Of a stretch of 64,000 bases of DNA, positions 24,066-34,243 are shown piece after piece (the first letter of the stretch is position 1; each line of letters opens with the position of its first letter). The stretch covers positions 79,225,095-79,289,094 of the forward strand of contig OY804579.1 of NCBI GenBank assembly GCA_963680875.1, read 5' to 3'. The notes below the pieces were generated by a model. The model saw nothing but the letters and a program-made list of their open reading frames with translations. It made no database searches and was not told where the DNA came from. Both the position numbers and the translations under genes were made by a program. Source of the DNA: Bathymodiolus brooksi (Eukaryota > Mollusca > Bivalvia > Mytilida > Modiolidae).

Positions 24066-25548
24066 AATTTGGGACTTTCTAATCGCATGAACTGTTCGCT
24101 TAAATCAGCTAAAATTGTCAAATTTGAGGTTTTTCCCAGACAAAAAAATGAAAATCATGTATAAAATGTGCTAATTAAATATTTAAAAGATAACATAACT
24201 TCAAGGCTGGCTTATAAATTGTACAGAGAACATATCTGATAATCCAAATAAGACTTTTCATGGAATACGGGGCCATAATTGAAATATTATTTTTACTAAA
24301 TTTCCAGGTAGAGGGCTAATGAACCAGGACATAGTTCATACCAGTGTCAGAATTGGGGTTGCTGATAGTTTTCTCCTTGTAGTATACAGTTATAGGATCA
24401 AAATAATACCAAACACTTGAACACTTAATATTATAATATTCGACAATTATTGAAATTGTATCAATTTCGGGAATTATCTGAAATTTTGATTGAACAAAGA
24501 AAATTGACCTTTTCAATGGAAAAAATGGCAGTTTTTACACAAACTGTAATAATAACTTCATTGATGTATGGATATTGAGGTTGTTTACTATAAAATATCA
24601 ATTTGAACATAAAAAATATAATTAATTCCCTAAAATAACTTATTTTTACACTTTACAGAGCTCAAAATAATAAGCTGCGGAGTTTATGATTCTGGCGCTA
24701 CAGACTTTGAGAATTTTTTTGGCTGATAAATATAGGTGTTCCCTGTTAGAGGGTTCTTTTCCTTACCAAAATCAGTATTCAGAAAAATTCTAGTACTTTT
24801 TTCAGATTTTTTATGACCAAAAACTTGATTTTTCGAATAAAATTTGACGTTAAAATTATGGAGGCCTGCGCAAAGGAAATAATATTAAAAAAATATATAT
24901 ATTAATTGAATAAATGATATTCTTGATATTTTTACCTAGAGACTGGGCACTTTGTGGACAGTGCTGCAAGTTTCAGCCTTGCAAGTTAAAGGTTTTTGAA
25001 GATATTTGACCACAAACCTAGTAGTTTGAACAAGCAGACGGCTGACACATAAATTAAAAAAACTAAGTCCAAAGGCTATTTTCAATGTTTTAAATTCTGT
25101 GACATTTTTTTCATATAACACCTACAGGTGTGTATAATACCTCTTTTTGAAGCATAAGGAGGATACATTACTATAGAAGAAAGCATGATAACCTATTAGG
25201 TAGTGAAAATAATATATTTTGGTCCAAAAATGTCATTTTTTTAACATTTTTCCAAAAAACAGAAAATCGACCACTTTTGGCTCACCGAAAAGGCCATAAC
25301 TTTTGAACAGCTCAACCGATTTTAATAATTTTTGTACCAAAATTTCTTGGATGATTTATTAGCATTTCAATTATTGGCTTGACCACCCTAGCAATATATT
25401 CAATATCCACTCTTGAGTTCACAAAATAGGACAAAGATAACAAATACAGCGATCCAAAAGAGGACGGTTTTCTGCATTGTTTTGTAGATCGACATTTTCG
25501 TTTAGATTTTCACTGATACGACTGAGCAAAATTAAACCAAGCGTTGCT
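24066..25548. other. AT-rich stretch, nothing recognised
   Basis: No splice-bounded exon and no repeat match seen in either strand. Confidence 0.4.
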
Positions 25549-25553
25549 ATGAT

Positions 25554-26035
25554 CACGCCGGGTATTCGGACACTAAGAACCGGGTAAGACAAGTGACAAC
25601 AACGTTTTCGGGTGAGTATGCTATTTTTATCCTCAGCGACCGTCAGCGATATTAACAACAGAAATAAATTGACACATCGTCTGTGCTATTAAAGTACTAG
25701 GTTTATGCCAAGTTTTGAGTATTATAAGTGGATAATAAATCGACAAGAACGTTTTAATATCGGAAGTTTCAGAAAAAATATGTGAATCTTTAACTTTAGT
25801 CGCTTATATCTACTCACGGAGAGCGAGTTCCTTGATTGTTTTGGTCGATATACCTCCCATAATCTATACTAGACTATTAATTAAAAAATAGGCTTTTGAC
25901 TAGCGGTTTCTAGCGCAACATCTATCTTTTTATAACAACGGGTGCATGAAATCGGACACAAAGGACCGCGGGTTATGATACAATGGAACGCGGGATTTTG
26001 TGTGTCCGTGGATACTAAGAACGCGGATTACATTC
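25554..26035 (+). repeat. left long TIR of the 3.15 kb element
   Basis: Contains the short motif ggacactaagaaccg(c)gggt at 25568, a variant ggacacaaaggaccgcggg at 25953 and ggatactaagaacgcgg at 26007. In between: acaacgttttcgggtgag, gaccgtcagcgatattaac, aagtggataataaatcgac and catctatctttttataac, all present inverted in the right arm. Confidence 0.85.
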
Positions 26036-26247
26036 ACTAATTATAACATTGAAATTGTAGTTTTGTTTCAAAAAAGCAACGTAGCAGGCTGAATAGACTA
26101 ACAACGTAGTAAATCTTACAGAAAATAAACTCTATATATATATAAAAATGACACAACTCATAAAACAAAGTTGGACTAGCTATCCAAATATTTTTTTTTA
26201 AGGCATGCCGCTTCTCACCTATCAACAAGTTGAAGTACGAAGAAAAC

Positions 26248-27027
26248 ATGTACAAGTGTTATTATTGTGGAATAAAAGAAAGTCCCTTGCAGAGTATTAT
26301 TGAACATTGTAAACTGTCACACGGAGAAGAAACATTAAAATATCGGCAACTGGTATTAGACGAAAACACAGGAATACAAAGATATCAAACAAAAATACAC
26401 GAAGGAGTAGTACCATCTAATTTAACCAAATATGGCAAATGCATTACCGTCAATGATGGCTTAACTTACATACCTGATAAGGAATCCAACAAAAAGAAGC
26501 TGAATACTCCAGTAAAGGAGAACTTCTGTAAGAATCTTTTTCAAACTCCGAAAAGTAACCAAAAAGAAGGAAATGACTTTGAGAATGATGAAATTCAAAT
26601 GGAAGTATGTTGTCCTTCAGGGAAAGAAATATCCTAATGCGATTCAGAATCTATTGAGATCAATGACATGATTGATTTGTTGCTTAAGGTACTGAAATCT
26701 CTTAAAGATGTTGGACAAAAAGAATCATTCTTAAAATTTATGGGACTATTAGCATCCGAACATTTCCGTTACATAACATATGCTACCTTCTCTTCTTAGA
26801 TATTGTTGAATGGTTTTCGTGCGATTCAACCACACATAAGAGATATGGACACGAAACCGTTAAGTTTTGGCAAATTGGATATCGGTTATTTCATGGAAAA
26901 TTCCTCCGTTTTATGTCCGGGATCCGCAACTTTGGACAGGTTTAGGATGGAACGTCGGAGAGAGGTTTTTTGATCCGTTAAAATCTAAGGTGAACTGTGC
27001 CGTACCAAATGGGCTTTACGTCTGAAA
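26248..27027 (+). pseudogene. decayed zinc-finger gene inside the 3.15 kb element
   Basis: The ATG at 26248 starts MYKCYYCG, a Cys-x2-Cys pair followed by a His..His at IIEHCKLSH, a single C2H2-like finger at residues 4-25. Then come LKYRQLVLDENTG, YQTKIHEGVVPS and a Lys/Asn-rich linker. A TAA at 26635 interrupts an otherwise continuous frame that runs to about 26762. After a shift the reading resumes with FPLHNICYLLFLDIVEWF, HETVKFWQIGYRLFHGKFL and, past another stop and shift, FDPLKSKVNCAVP. I recall a multicopy invertebrate family with the same order (finger, LLLLDVxxWY, LFHGKFL, INFAVP) but know no function for it. At least two stops and two shifts make this a dead copy. It is likely the element's own gene. 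Confidence 0.65.
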
Positions 27028-27171
27028 ACCGTATTACAAACACCGCAGCAGTAGTTCTCTTGTGAATTTGAGTTCACCTCTTCTACAAGAGATACGTCCA
27101 AAAAGGACCCGTCAACTGGCTACGCCTCCTCCAGTTCAATAGTATCTATGGGTTCCTCTGACATTTCTGTT
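26985..27171 (-). pseudogene. possible C2H2 finger exon on the opposite strand of the element
   Basis: Minus strand, from an ATG at 27171: MSEEPIDTIELEEA, a TAG, then YCCGVCNTVFRRKAHLVRH, which has the Cys-x2-Cys-x12-His spacing with Phe and Leu at the usual finger positions; the last His is not in frame. It overlaps the plus-strand KVNCAVP segment, so at most one of the two can have been under selection there. Confidence 0.35.
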
Positions 27172-27789
27172 TGAAAAAGGGAAAAGATAGGTTATAATAT
27201 TGCACTATCACAAGCGGAGGTGTGGAGTAAATAGTGTACAACAAAATTTACTTTGATTTTTTTAATGATAGTACTGCTTTGTTATTTTTTTAAGTCTTAC
27301 ATTTGTAGGTTTTGGGCATAAAAGAATACACAATTAAAAATTGTTTTGAGTGTAAAGTAATTCCCTAGGAACGAGCGTATTGTACAGAAGTTAGGGGATT
27401 AAACCCCATATGTTTAACAGCTAATTATTCATGATTCTCATGTCCCCTTGAATTTTGTTTCATATATCATACATGTATAACCCATTCTAATACGACATTT
27501 TAAAGGCTTTAGAGAACATCCGTTTTACCACGGTTAGTCACTTTACGCCTATATTTTAAAATATTTGAAATAAGGTGACTGACTTGTGGTAAAAGGGCGA
27601 TAAATTCAAGCCAACTCAAATAAATTAGGACATTTTTCCCATATCCAAACATCCTTAAAACAGACATCTTATTAAATAAATTTCATAAGGGAACGACTTA
27701 AATTTAACAGTCTCGCCTGACAACCGCCGGATTATAATCCTATGTTGGCCATCCACGGCTTAAATCCCCGAACTGTCCTTGCATACGAT

Positions 27790-28705
27790 TTGTTCTTAGT
27801 GTCCGACACCCGCGTTCTTAGATCTTTCACTTCCGGTTACCCGATTTCGCGCACCCGTTGTTATAAAACGATAGATGTTGCGCTAGAAACCACTATTCAA
27901 AAGCCTATTTTTTTTAATGAATAGTCTAGTATAGATTATGGGAGGTATATCGACCAAAACAATCATGGAACTCGCTCTCCCTGAGTAGATATAAGCGACT
28001 AAAGTTAAAGATTCACATATTTTGTTCCGAAACTTCCGATATTAAAACGTTCTTGTCGATTTATTATCCACTTATAATACTCAAAACTTGGCATAAACCT
28101 AGCACGTTAATAGCAAAGGCGATGTGTCAATTTATTTCTGTTGTTAATATCGCTGACGGTCGCTGAAGATAAAAATAGCATACTCACCCGAAAACGTTGT
28201 TGTCACATGTCTTACCCGGTTCTTAGTGTCCGACACCCGCGTTCTTAGTATCTTTCACTGAAGGTTACCCGCGGTCCTTTGTGTCCGATTTCATGCACCC
28301 GTTGTTATAAAAAGATAGATGTTGCGCTAGAAACAGCAAGTCAAAAGCCTATTTTTTAATGAATAGTCTAGTATAGATTATGGGAGGTATATCGACCAAA
28401 ACAATCATGGAACTCGCTCTCCCTGAGTAGATATAAGCGACTAAAGTTAAAGATTCACATATTTATTCTGAAACTTCCGATATTAAAACGTTCTTTTCGA
28501 TTTATTATCCACTTATAATACTCAAAACTTGGCATAAACCTAGTACTTTAATAGCAAAGACGATGTGTCAATATATTTCTGTTGTTAATATCGCTGACGG
28601 TCGCTGAGGATAAAAATAGCATACTCACCCGAAAACGTTGTTGTCACTTGTCTGACCCGGTTCTTAGTGTTCGACCCGGTTCCAAGTATCCGAATACCCG
28701 GCGTG
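27790..28705 (-). repeat. right long TIR of the 3.15 kb element, tandemly doubled
   Basis: Two copies of the arm in head-to-tail order, ttcttagtgtccgacaccc at 27793 and 28220 and a third partial ttcttagtgttcgaccc at 28661; periods 427 and 441. Both units are close to each other and to the left arm. The outer unit alone carries the terminal CCGAATACCCGGCGTG. Confidence 0.85.
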
Positions 28706-28767
28706 ATGATGATCCTTAGTTGATTATCGTACAAATGTATATCAGACAGCTCAGTCATTCATTCAGA

Positions 28768-28800
28768 CAAGGACGTATATAAGATCTATATACGTCCTTG
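28768..28800. repeat. 33-bp perfect foldback flanked by 7-bp direct repeats
   Basis: caaggacgtatata, five bases agatc, then the exact complement. ATTCAGA stands immediately on both sides (28761-28767, 28801-28807), so it looks like an inserted miniature hairpin. Confidence 0.75.
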
Positions 28801-28937
28801 ATTCAGATGATGCCGATTTACAAAGCATCGATATTTCTTTAATTGTCCAGTAATCAAAATGTTTTCTTTTCAATTGTCCATTCCTGTCTTACTCTACATC
28901 AATATGAATTCAGGTTTTTATCTGTAGTTTAATGGCA

Positions 28938-29292
28938 ATGAGTAGTTCCAATCGTAACTACTCGACCATTCTCGCTACCCTGCAAATAACCTCGTATGCA
29001 TTAGGCGTATAAATCGCACTACTTTACACATGTCAGTTACATGAAAGTTTGATAAAGTTATATTTTAAACAATTTTCTATATTTCAATTAAAGTTTTAAT
29101 TAGTTTTGCAAGATTAGATTTTACTTAGTATGCCCTCCATATTGGATTTTCGTGGACTATATTTGTGTGCGGCGTAACTTAACTTAACTTCCGGCAAACA
29201 ATTTAAGAAGAATTTCTACTATGTACGTACGAGGTTATTTGCAGGGTAGCGAGAATGGCCGAGTAGTTTACTTACAATTGTGAGTAGTTCAT
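28938..29292. mobile_element. 355-bp foldback element (MITE)
   Basis: The arms share ctactcg(a/g)ccattctcgc followed by taccctgcaaataacctcg, left at 28968 and inverted at about 29230-29275. Outside this both arms carry gagtagtt-type ends. AT-rich centre without ORF. Target duplication not clear. Confidence 0.7.
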
Positions 29293-29806
29293 CATTTATT
29301 CAGGGTTTTCTTACATTGTTTTCTTTCTGATGATTTATGATATTATGCAAATTTCTCGCATATTTATATCAAAATCACTCTTCAATCCTTTTCTTAGAAG
29401 CAACTGACCTAAATTAAATCAACTTTGGCTGGGGTGGGTTCTAGGATCCAAATTATGTCCGACAGCCCCGTCCTCTATTCAAAGTGGCCACTATTACTAA
29501 AAATAAAAATAATAAAAATATAATTACTGCGATATTTAATTTATCTTAGTTTGATTCGTTTTTATTTTTTGCCATTTAATTCCTATAGAAAAATACTTTT
29601 GTAGTATAGCTCCATGTTTGTTGTAGCTGATATGGTTTCAATAATATGAGGGAACCATAAGGGAAGAATTCTATTTTTAAAATTTTCATTCAAGTCTGAT
29701 TGATTGATTGATTGGTCGACTGATCATTGCGTAGCTTTCAGCGAGTAGTGTTTCAGCTATATTCAGGCCGAGAACGAATTCAATAATATGCATTAATAAA
29801 ATCTAT

Positions 29807-30087
29807 TTAAGGTGGTACCATACACTACAGGGAGATAACTCTTTAAAACCAGTTGAACGTTTTGATCATATGATGTTTGTATGCAGATTTCAAGCATCTC
29901 GGTGGTCAAAACCACAGAGAGAAAAACTGCCATGTGGCTAGTGAAATTATAGCTCTGAGTCTGCTGGTTGGAATTTGTTAAAATTTTGATATTTATTACA
30001 GTGGATATATTCAAACACACTGCCAAAAAAATAAGAAAATTAAACGAGCAGATCAAATTTTACCTGAAGTGTATGGTACCACCTTAA
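29807..30087. mobile_element. 273-bp MITE with TTAA flanks
   Basis: TTAA at 29807-29810 and 30084-30087 flanks GGTGGTACCATACACT and its inverse AGTGTATGGTACCACC. After the left TIR comes acagggagataactct, typical of a family I recall as common in bivalves. TTAA duplications suggest a piggyBac-type mover (established for that superfamily); no transposase present. Confidence 0.75.
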
Positions 30088-30495
30088 CTATGAGAAAAGG
30101 GATAAGTCAAAGTAATTAAAAAACCGGGGTTCTGGAACTATAGCACCTCCCATAATACTTTCCGATAGGAGGTGCAGTGAAATAATAACCACGTGACTGG
30201 ATATATGACGTAGTTACGATGAAGTGGTAGGTCTAGACGAGTAGGTTTCAAATTCCTTAATTTTAGGGGATGGGGTGGGGTTATCAAGTCAGTTTTGATA
30301 AGGAAGGCATGTCGTATGTGAAATGAAAAGTCTTGGTCAGTAGGTTTCAAATTTGATATTTTTTGGGGCGGGGTCATTAAGTTCTGTTGTTGTTGCTGCC
30401 ATTACTGCTGCTCATAGATAAACATGTGTGGACACTATGCTACACTCCATTCCGTGAACGGGGTTTGAATCGAATGTGATATTTATAAGAGGTGA

Positions 30496-30738
30496 TTAGT
30501 TCGATCTCTATCGTTTCAAGCTCGATCATTTGTACTGCAAGCTTCACTTCCGGGTATCGGTTTGATAGAAGTCAACGATCACAGAAACAGACGATTGATC
30601 CCTTACGTGCTCGACTACAAAAAATGGGAGCGGCACTTTGCCGACGTTTTTGAAAGAAGAGTTCGTCCGGATCACAAGGTGGCACAGACTCTCGAAATGG
30701 CCAAATCGGAACTGGCCAGAGGAAAGGAGCGTAAATGA
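30496..30738 (+). CDS. short ORF of the 2.5 kb element (unknown; weak adinto/Polinton-like impression)
   Basis: An open frame without an ATG in view ends at TGA 30736-30738. The readable part (from about 30568, 56 residues) is highly charged, with an aromatic-rich LIPYVLDYKKWERHF segment and a C-terminal MAKSEL-like end rich in Lys/Arg. Codon usage and GC are richer than the surroundings. I have an uncertain recollection of similar small proteins next to Maverick/Polinton or adintovirus-type genes; no search was possible. It could equally belong to another repeated element. The 5' end may be shifted or truncated. Confidence 0.4.
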   Translation, partial: LVRSLSFQARSFVLQASLPGIGLIEVNDHRNRRLIPYVLDYKKWERHFADVFERRVRPDHKVAQTLEMAKSELARGKERK

Positions 30739-30803
30739 TCGTTCAACTAACTAGATCAACGATGGAAAGTTAAAGCAGCACGCAGAGCGAAACATGGCAG
30801 TTG

Positions 30804-30974
30804 ATGGGAAACAAGTTACCAAAATCGGAGATCGTCTACTTCTGTCAAATGATAGTCGTCTACGTCATCATCGTGACATCGATCGCCAACCTCTCGCTAC
30901 AGAACGACAAGAGGGAACTGTTGATCACCGTGATCAGCGCCATCGGCTACGCCTTACACAGACCCTCGCTGTAA
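30804..30974 (+). CDS. 56-residue predicted membrane protein of the 2.5 kb element
   Basis: ATG 30804 to TAA 30972-30974. Residues 10-32 form one strongly hydrophobic Val/Ile-rich segment, followed by a charged loop and a second, weaker hydrophobic stretch at 40-51, so a one- or two-pass membrane miniprotein. An upstream in-frame ATG (30762) is followed by TAA after two more codons and then an open frame, so the original start may have been there and been lost. It lies 66 bp after the preceding ORF on the same strand, which looks like a compact viral- or transposon-style cassette. Function unknown. Confidence 0.45.
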   Translation: MGNKLPKSEIVYFCQMIVVYVIIVTSIANLSLQNDKRELLITVISAIGYALHRPSL

Positions 30975-31639
30975 ACCTCGAAGACATAAGAAAACGGACC
31001 GATGGGGAGATGTCACGATCGTCAATGTATTTCCCTTTTAATCGTGTTCCAGTAAACTATCCTGGAAAGTCCAACTTCAAGACTCGACAGTTTACGCCCC
31101 TGTAAGAAAGATCACATGTTAGCTCTTTTGTGAGGTTGAAGATACTTTCGTGTGGTAGACGGCTCTCTGATTTTCTCATCATCTCGATGTATAAATGGTT
31201 ATGGGTGAATGTATTTTTTTTTGCATAGACACCGTGTGGATGGCTCTCCGATCCCACGTCTTTCTATATTGGCGGGACAATTACATATATTGTACATATA
31301 ATAGTCTTGTTGTTTACAATACATGTAGAATGTTTTAGGTACATAAGCACGTAGCAGTTTATCAACAAATATAAGTGACCATTATGTGCACAAAGCCCTC
31401 ATACAACCCAGGCAATTTGATATGTACAAATAGATCAATAAAGACCTTTAATGGATAAACCACCATCAACTATTAGATGTAGTCGGAATTTATAATTTAT
31501 TCGGATATATTTTTGTTGCACATATACAGATACTTGGGATGATTCCCATTATACTTGCATTTGCTAAACAAAATCCAGATGGGGATTTCTTTTACTCGGC
31601 TTCTCTTTTCATATACGACATGCCTACATTATCATAACT

Positions 31640-32530
31640 TTGAATTGTTTGTTCTTGATGACCAATGTGCCACCGCGGGGCCCTAAAATATGTAGCTTGA
31701 AACCTCCTCGTCAAGACCTTTCATATGATATACGACTTGCCTACCATCTAAGAACTTTGAATTTTACACCCGATGACCCCCCCACCCCCCCCCCCCCCCC
31801 AGCCTCCCCATCCCTCAATGGGTTCGAGAACATGGAATTTGAAACGTACTCGTCAAGACCTTTCTCTTGGTATACGACATGCCTACTATATCATAGCTTT
31901 TAATTGTTGTACTTGGTGACCCTGCACCACCCCAGGTTCCTAAAAATATGAAATTTGCAAGCAACTCGTTCAGACCTTTCACGTGATATACGACCTGTCT
32001 ACCATCTAAGAACTTTGAATTTGAGACCCCCTTTTCGATGGATCCGAAAACACGAATTCTGAAACGTACTCCTCAAGACTTTTCATCTCATATACGACAT
32101 GCCTACTTGGTCATAACTTTGAATTTTTGCACCACCCCGGGCCCCAAAAATATGAAATTTAAAACATACTCGTCAAGACCTTTCATATGATATAAGAACT
32201 TCTAAGAACTTTGGATTTTGCACTTAATGACCCCTCCCCACACCCTCGGATTGGTCCGAAAACATAAATTCTAAAACGTACTGGTCAAGACTTTTCATTT
32301 GATATACGACATGCCTACTTTATCATAGCTTTTAATTTTTGCAGATAATGACAACGCCCCATCCCCACGGATCGGTCCTAAAGCATGAATTCTGAAACGT
32401 AATCGTCAAGACTTTTCATTTGATATGCGACTTGCCTACCTTATTAACCCTGATTTTTTTTAACTTGATGACCATGCCCCACCCCGGGGCCTAAAATTAT
32501 GAAATTTGAAACCTACTCGACAAGACCTAC
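31640..32530. repeat. about eight ~115-bp tandem units, two alternating types
   Basis: gtcaagac(c/t)tttcat recurs near 31710, 31855, 32075, 32175, 32286 and 32406, and a diverged form near 31970. C-rich linkers differ in length, with a run of 17 C at about 31784-31800. Forms the right arm of the element at 30119-32630. Confidence 0.7.
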
Positions 32531-32639
32531 GACTTCATCGTAATTACGTTATACATCCAGTGACGTGGTTATGACTTCACTGCACCTGAGGTGCTATGGG
32601 AGGTGCTATTATCCCAGAACCCTGGTTTTTCAACTGCTA

Positions 32640-34236
32640 GTTAATCGGGTCAACTACGTTTTACTGCCATTGAAAAAGTATTGACAGTTAGGTAAGCATG
32701 AACAATATAGTCTTTTATAATGGCTATGTGTGTCTCTCTTTCTCGAAATATAAAATATAGGTCTTCAGCATGCAGAAAACGTTACCCACTATTGTCCATG
32801 GGCATGCTTTCCCAATCACTGCATGATAATAACCGACCGAGATCCCCCAGCTATCCACCACCAGTGGACGCATTAAGCTGTCATTCCCATTTGAGGCCTA
32901 GGAATTACTACCGATCTAAGCATAACAAAATAAAAAGCTAAAACCATGAGCAAAAAAAAAACAAATAAAAAGACTCCAATGATTTGATAATACATGCAAG
33001 TCACATGCTACATTTTTCCAAACTAGGGAATAATTCGGATATTCAAAGTGTTAGAATATTTTTTTTTATACACTATCAAATAAAATGAATCCACGTTTTA
33101 AGAAATGTTTGTTGTCAACTCGTAATTTTTAAAGAAAGTACACATTGGGTCTTGCATACCATTTAAGCAGGCTAAGCATACATGATCCTCGATAGCTATT
33201 ATTTGGAAAATTAATGAAAATTCTTCAGCAATTTATGAATTAATCAATTAATCAAATCATATCGTATACTAGTATATGAGATATAATCACAGAACTTTCA
33301 AGCAAACCACCGAACTCAACCTGTATACGGTGTTAGGTATTTTAAATCATATCGTATACTAGACTTCCATGACCATTGCTCGATAATGTCCAGAGCTCGA
33401 TAACTGTTTGCTTGCACTATTTTTTTCTCAAAATAAAAACTTATATTGCCGAGTTGTTGTTTTTTTTAAATTGCATCTCGCCCTCTGAAATTTTCGAGTG
33501 AACAAATTAATGTGAATGCGCATTGGTTCTCTACTGGAGATCATATTTATGAAAATTAAAAAAAAGATACCATTTAAATCTCAAGTTGATTTTAATTGTC
33601 CTGAAAATTAATTCTGTTTGTAGAAAAAGTAGTCGTTTACCAGTACATAGTGAATTAGCACTAACATGTTCATCCATTTATTTATAAGGGGGCATTTCCA
33701 TCCGAGTGCTCTTGAGACGCCATTTGACTGTGTAAAAAAACTTCGGCTTCATCTGATTTTTCCGGTTTGTACACTCCGGGTACGGTCATCTTAATCGTTC
33801 ATTTGTTCAAGCATTTTCTGCTGTAAATATTAGAAAAATGACTATTGTTGGCAATGCATAGTTCATATGTAAAACGAAGTTGGTCAATTTTCCTTATCGA
33901 GTACTGTTCTAGTGTCAGTCAGATTTGGCGATTATATGTCATGTATAACACGCATGCCCTCTTATAACGTCACAATGATTTCGGATTCTCTCTTCTGTTT
34001 ATGTATCTCCAAATACGATCTACTAAAACGTCACAAAATGTTTGTAAATAAAAATAGAACAAACCATACATTTTCCACGAAAACCATATGAAATTATCGA
34101 GCACTGGTCAGGTGTGTCTAGTGTATGTAATATAATCACAGAACTTTCAAGTAAACCACTGAACTCAACCTTTATTGTTTCGTTTTTATTTTTATCACAT
34201 ATTTATTATATCTATATTTTATCTATTCGATTTCAG
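32640..34236. promoter_or_regulatory. upstream region of the TRIM-like gene with duplicated 50-bp block
   Basis: ataatcacagaactttcaag followed by (c/t)aaaccac(c/t)gaactcaacc is present at 33283 and again at 34132, 850 bp apart; aaatcatatcgtatactag is present at 33254 and 33346. No ORF. A 5' UTR exon and promoter should lie here because the coding exon begins at a splice acceptor, but I cannot place the transcription start. Confidence 0.35.
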
Positions 34237-34243
34237 AAACGTG

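Larger units (their letters stand above)
25554..28705. mobile_element. 3.15 kb DNA element with long TIRs, 5-bp TSD ATGAT, unknown superfamily
   Basis: The outer ends are CACGCCGGGTATTCGGA (25554) and its exact inverse (28689-28705). ATGAT is directly repeated outside (25549-25553, 28706-28710). The left arm (25554-26035) matches the complement of the right arm over about 480 bp, and the right arm is present twice in tandem (boundaries near 27793, 28220 and 28661). Between the arms lie about 1.7 kb with a decayed zinc-finger gene (26248-27027, +) and a C2H2-like segment on the other strand. I cannot match the ends to a named superfamily. The organisation is seen directly; autonomy and mechanism are unknown. 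Confidence 0.85.
30119..32630. mobile_element. 2.5 kb element with repeat-built inverted arms and a small ORF cassette
   Basis: The left end (aaaaccggggttctgg) and the complement of the right end (aaaaaccagggttctggg) are inverted, followed on both sides by atagcacctcccat and gtagttacgatgaagt-like sequence. Inward, the left arm holds two and the right arm about eight tandem units of ~115 bp containing gtcaagacctttcatatg, atacgacatgcctac and aactttgaattt. Units alternate in two types (catctaagaactttgaat and atcataactttgaat). The core 30490-31105 is visibly less AT-rich and holds two short ORFs. No clear target duplication was found, so the exact ends are approximate. Confidence 0.65.

Noticed and set aside
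29793..30056. 87-codon minus-strand ORF
   Set aside because: Lies inside the TTAA-flanked MITE.
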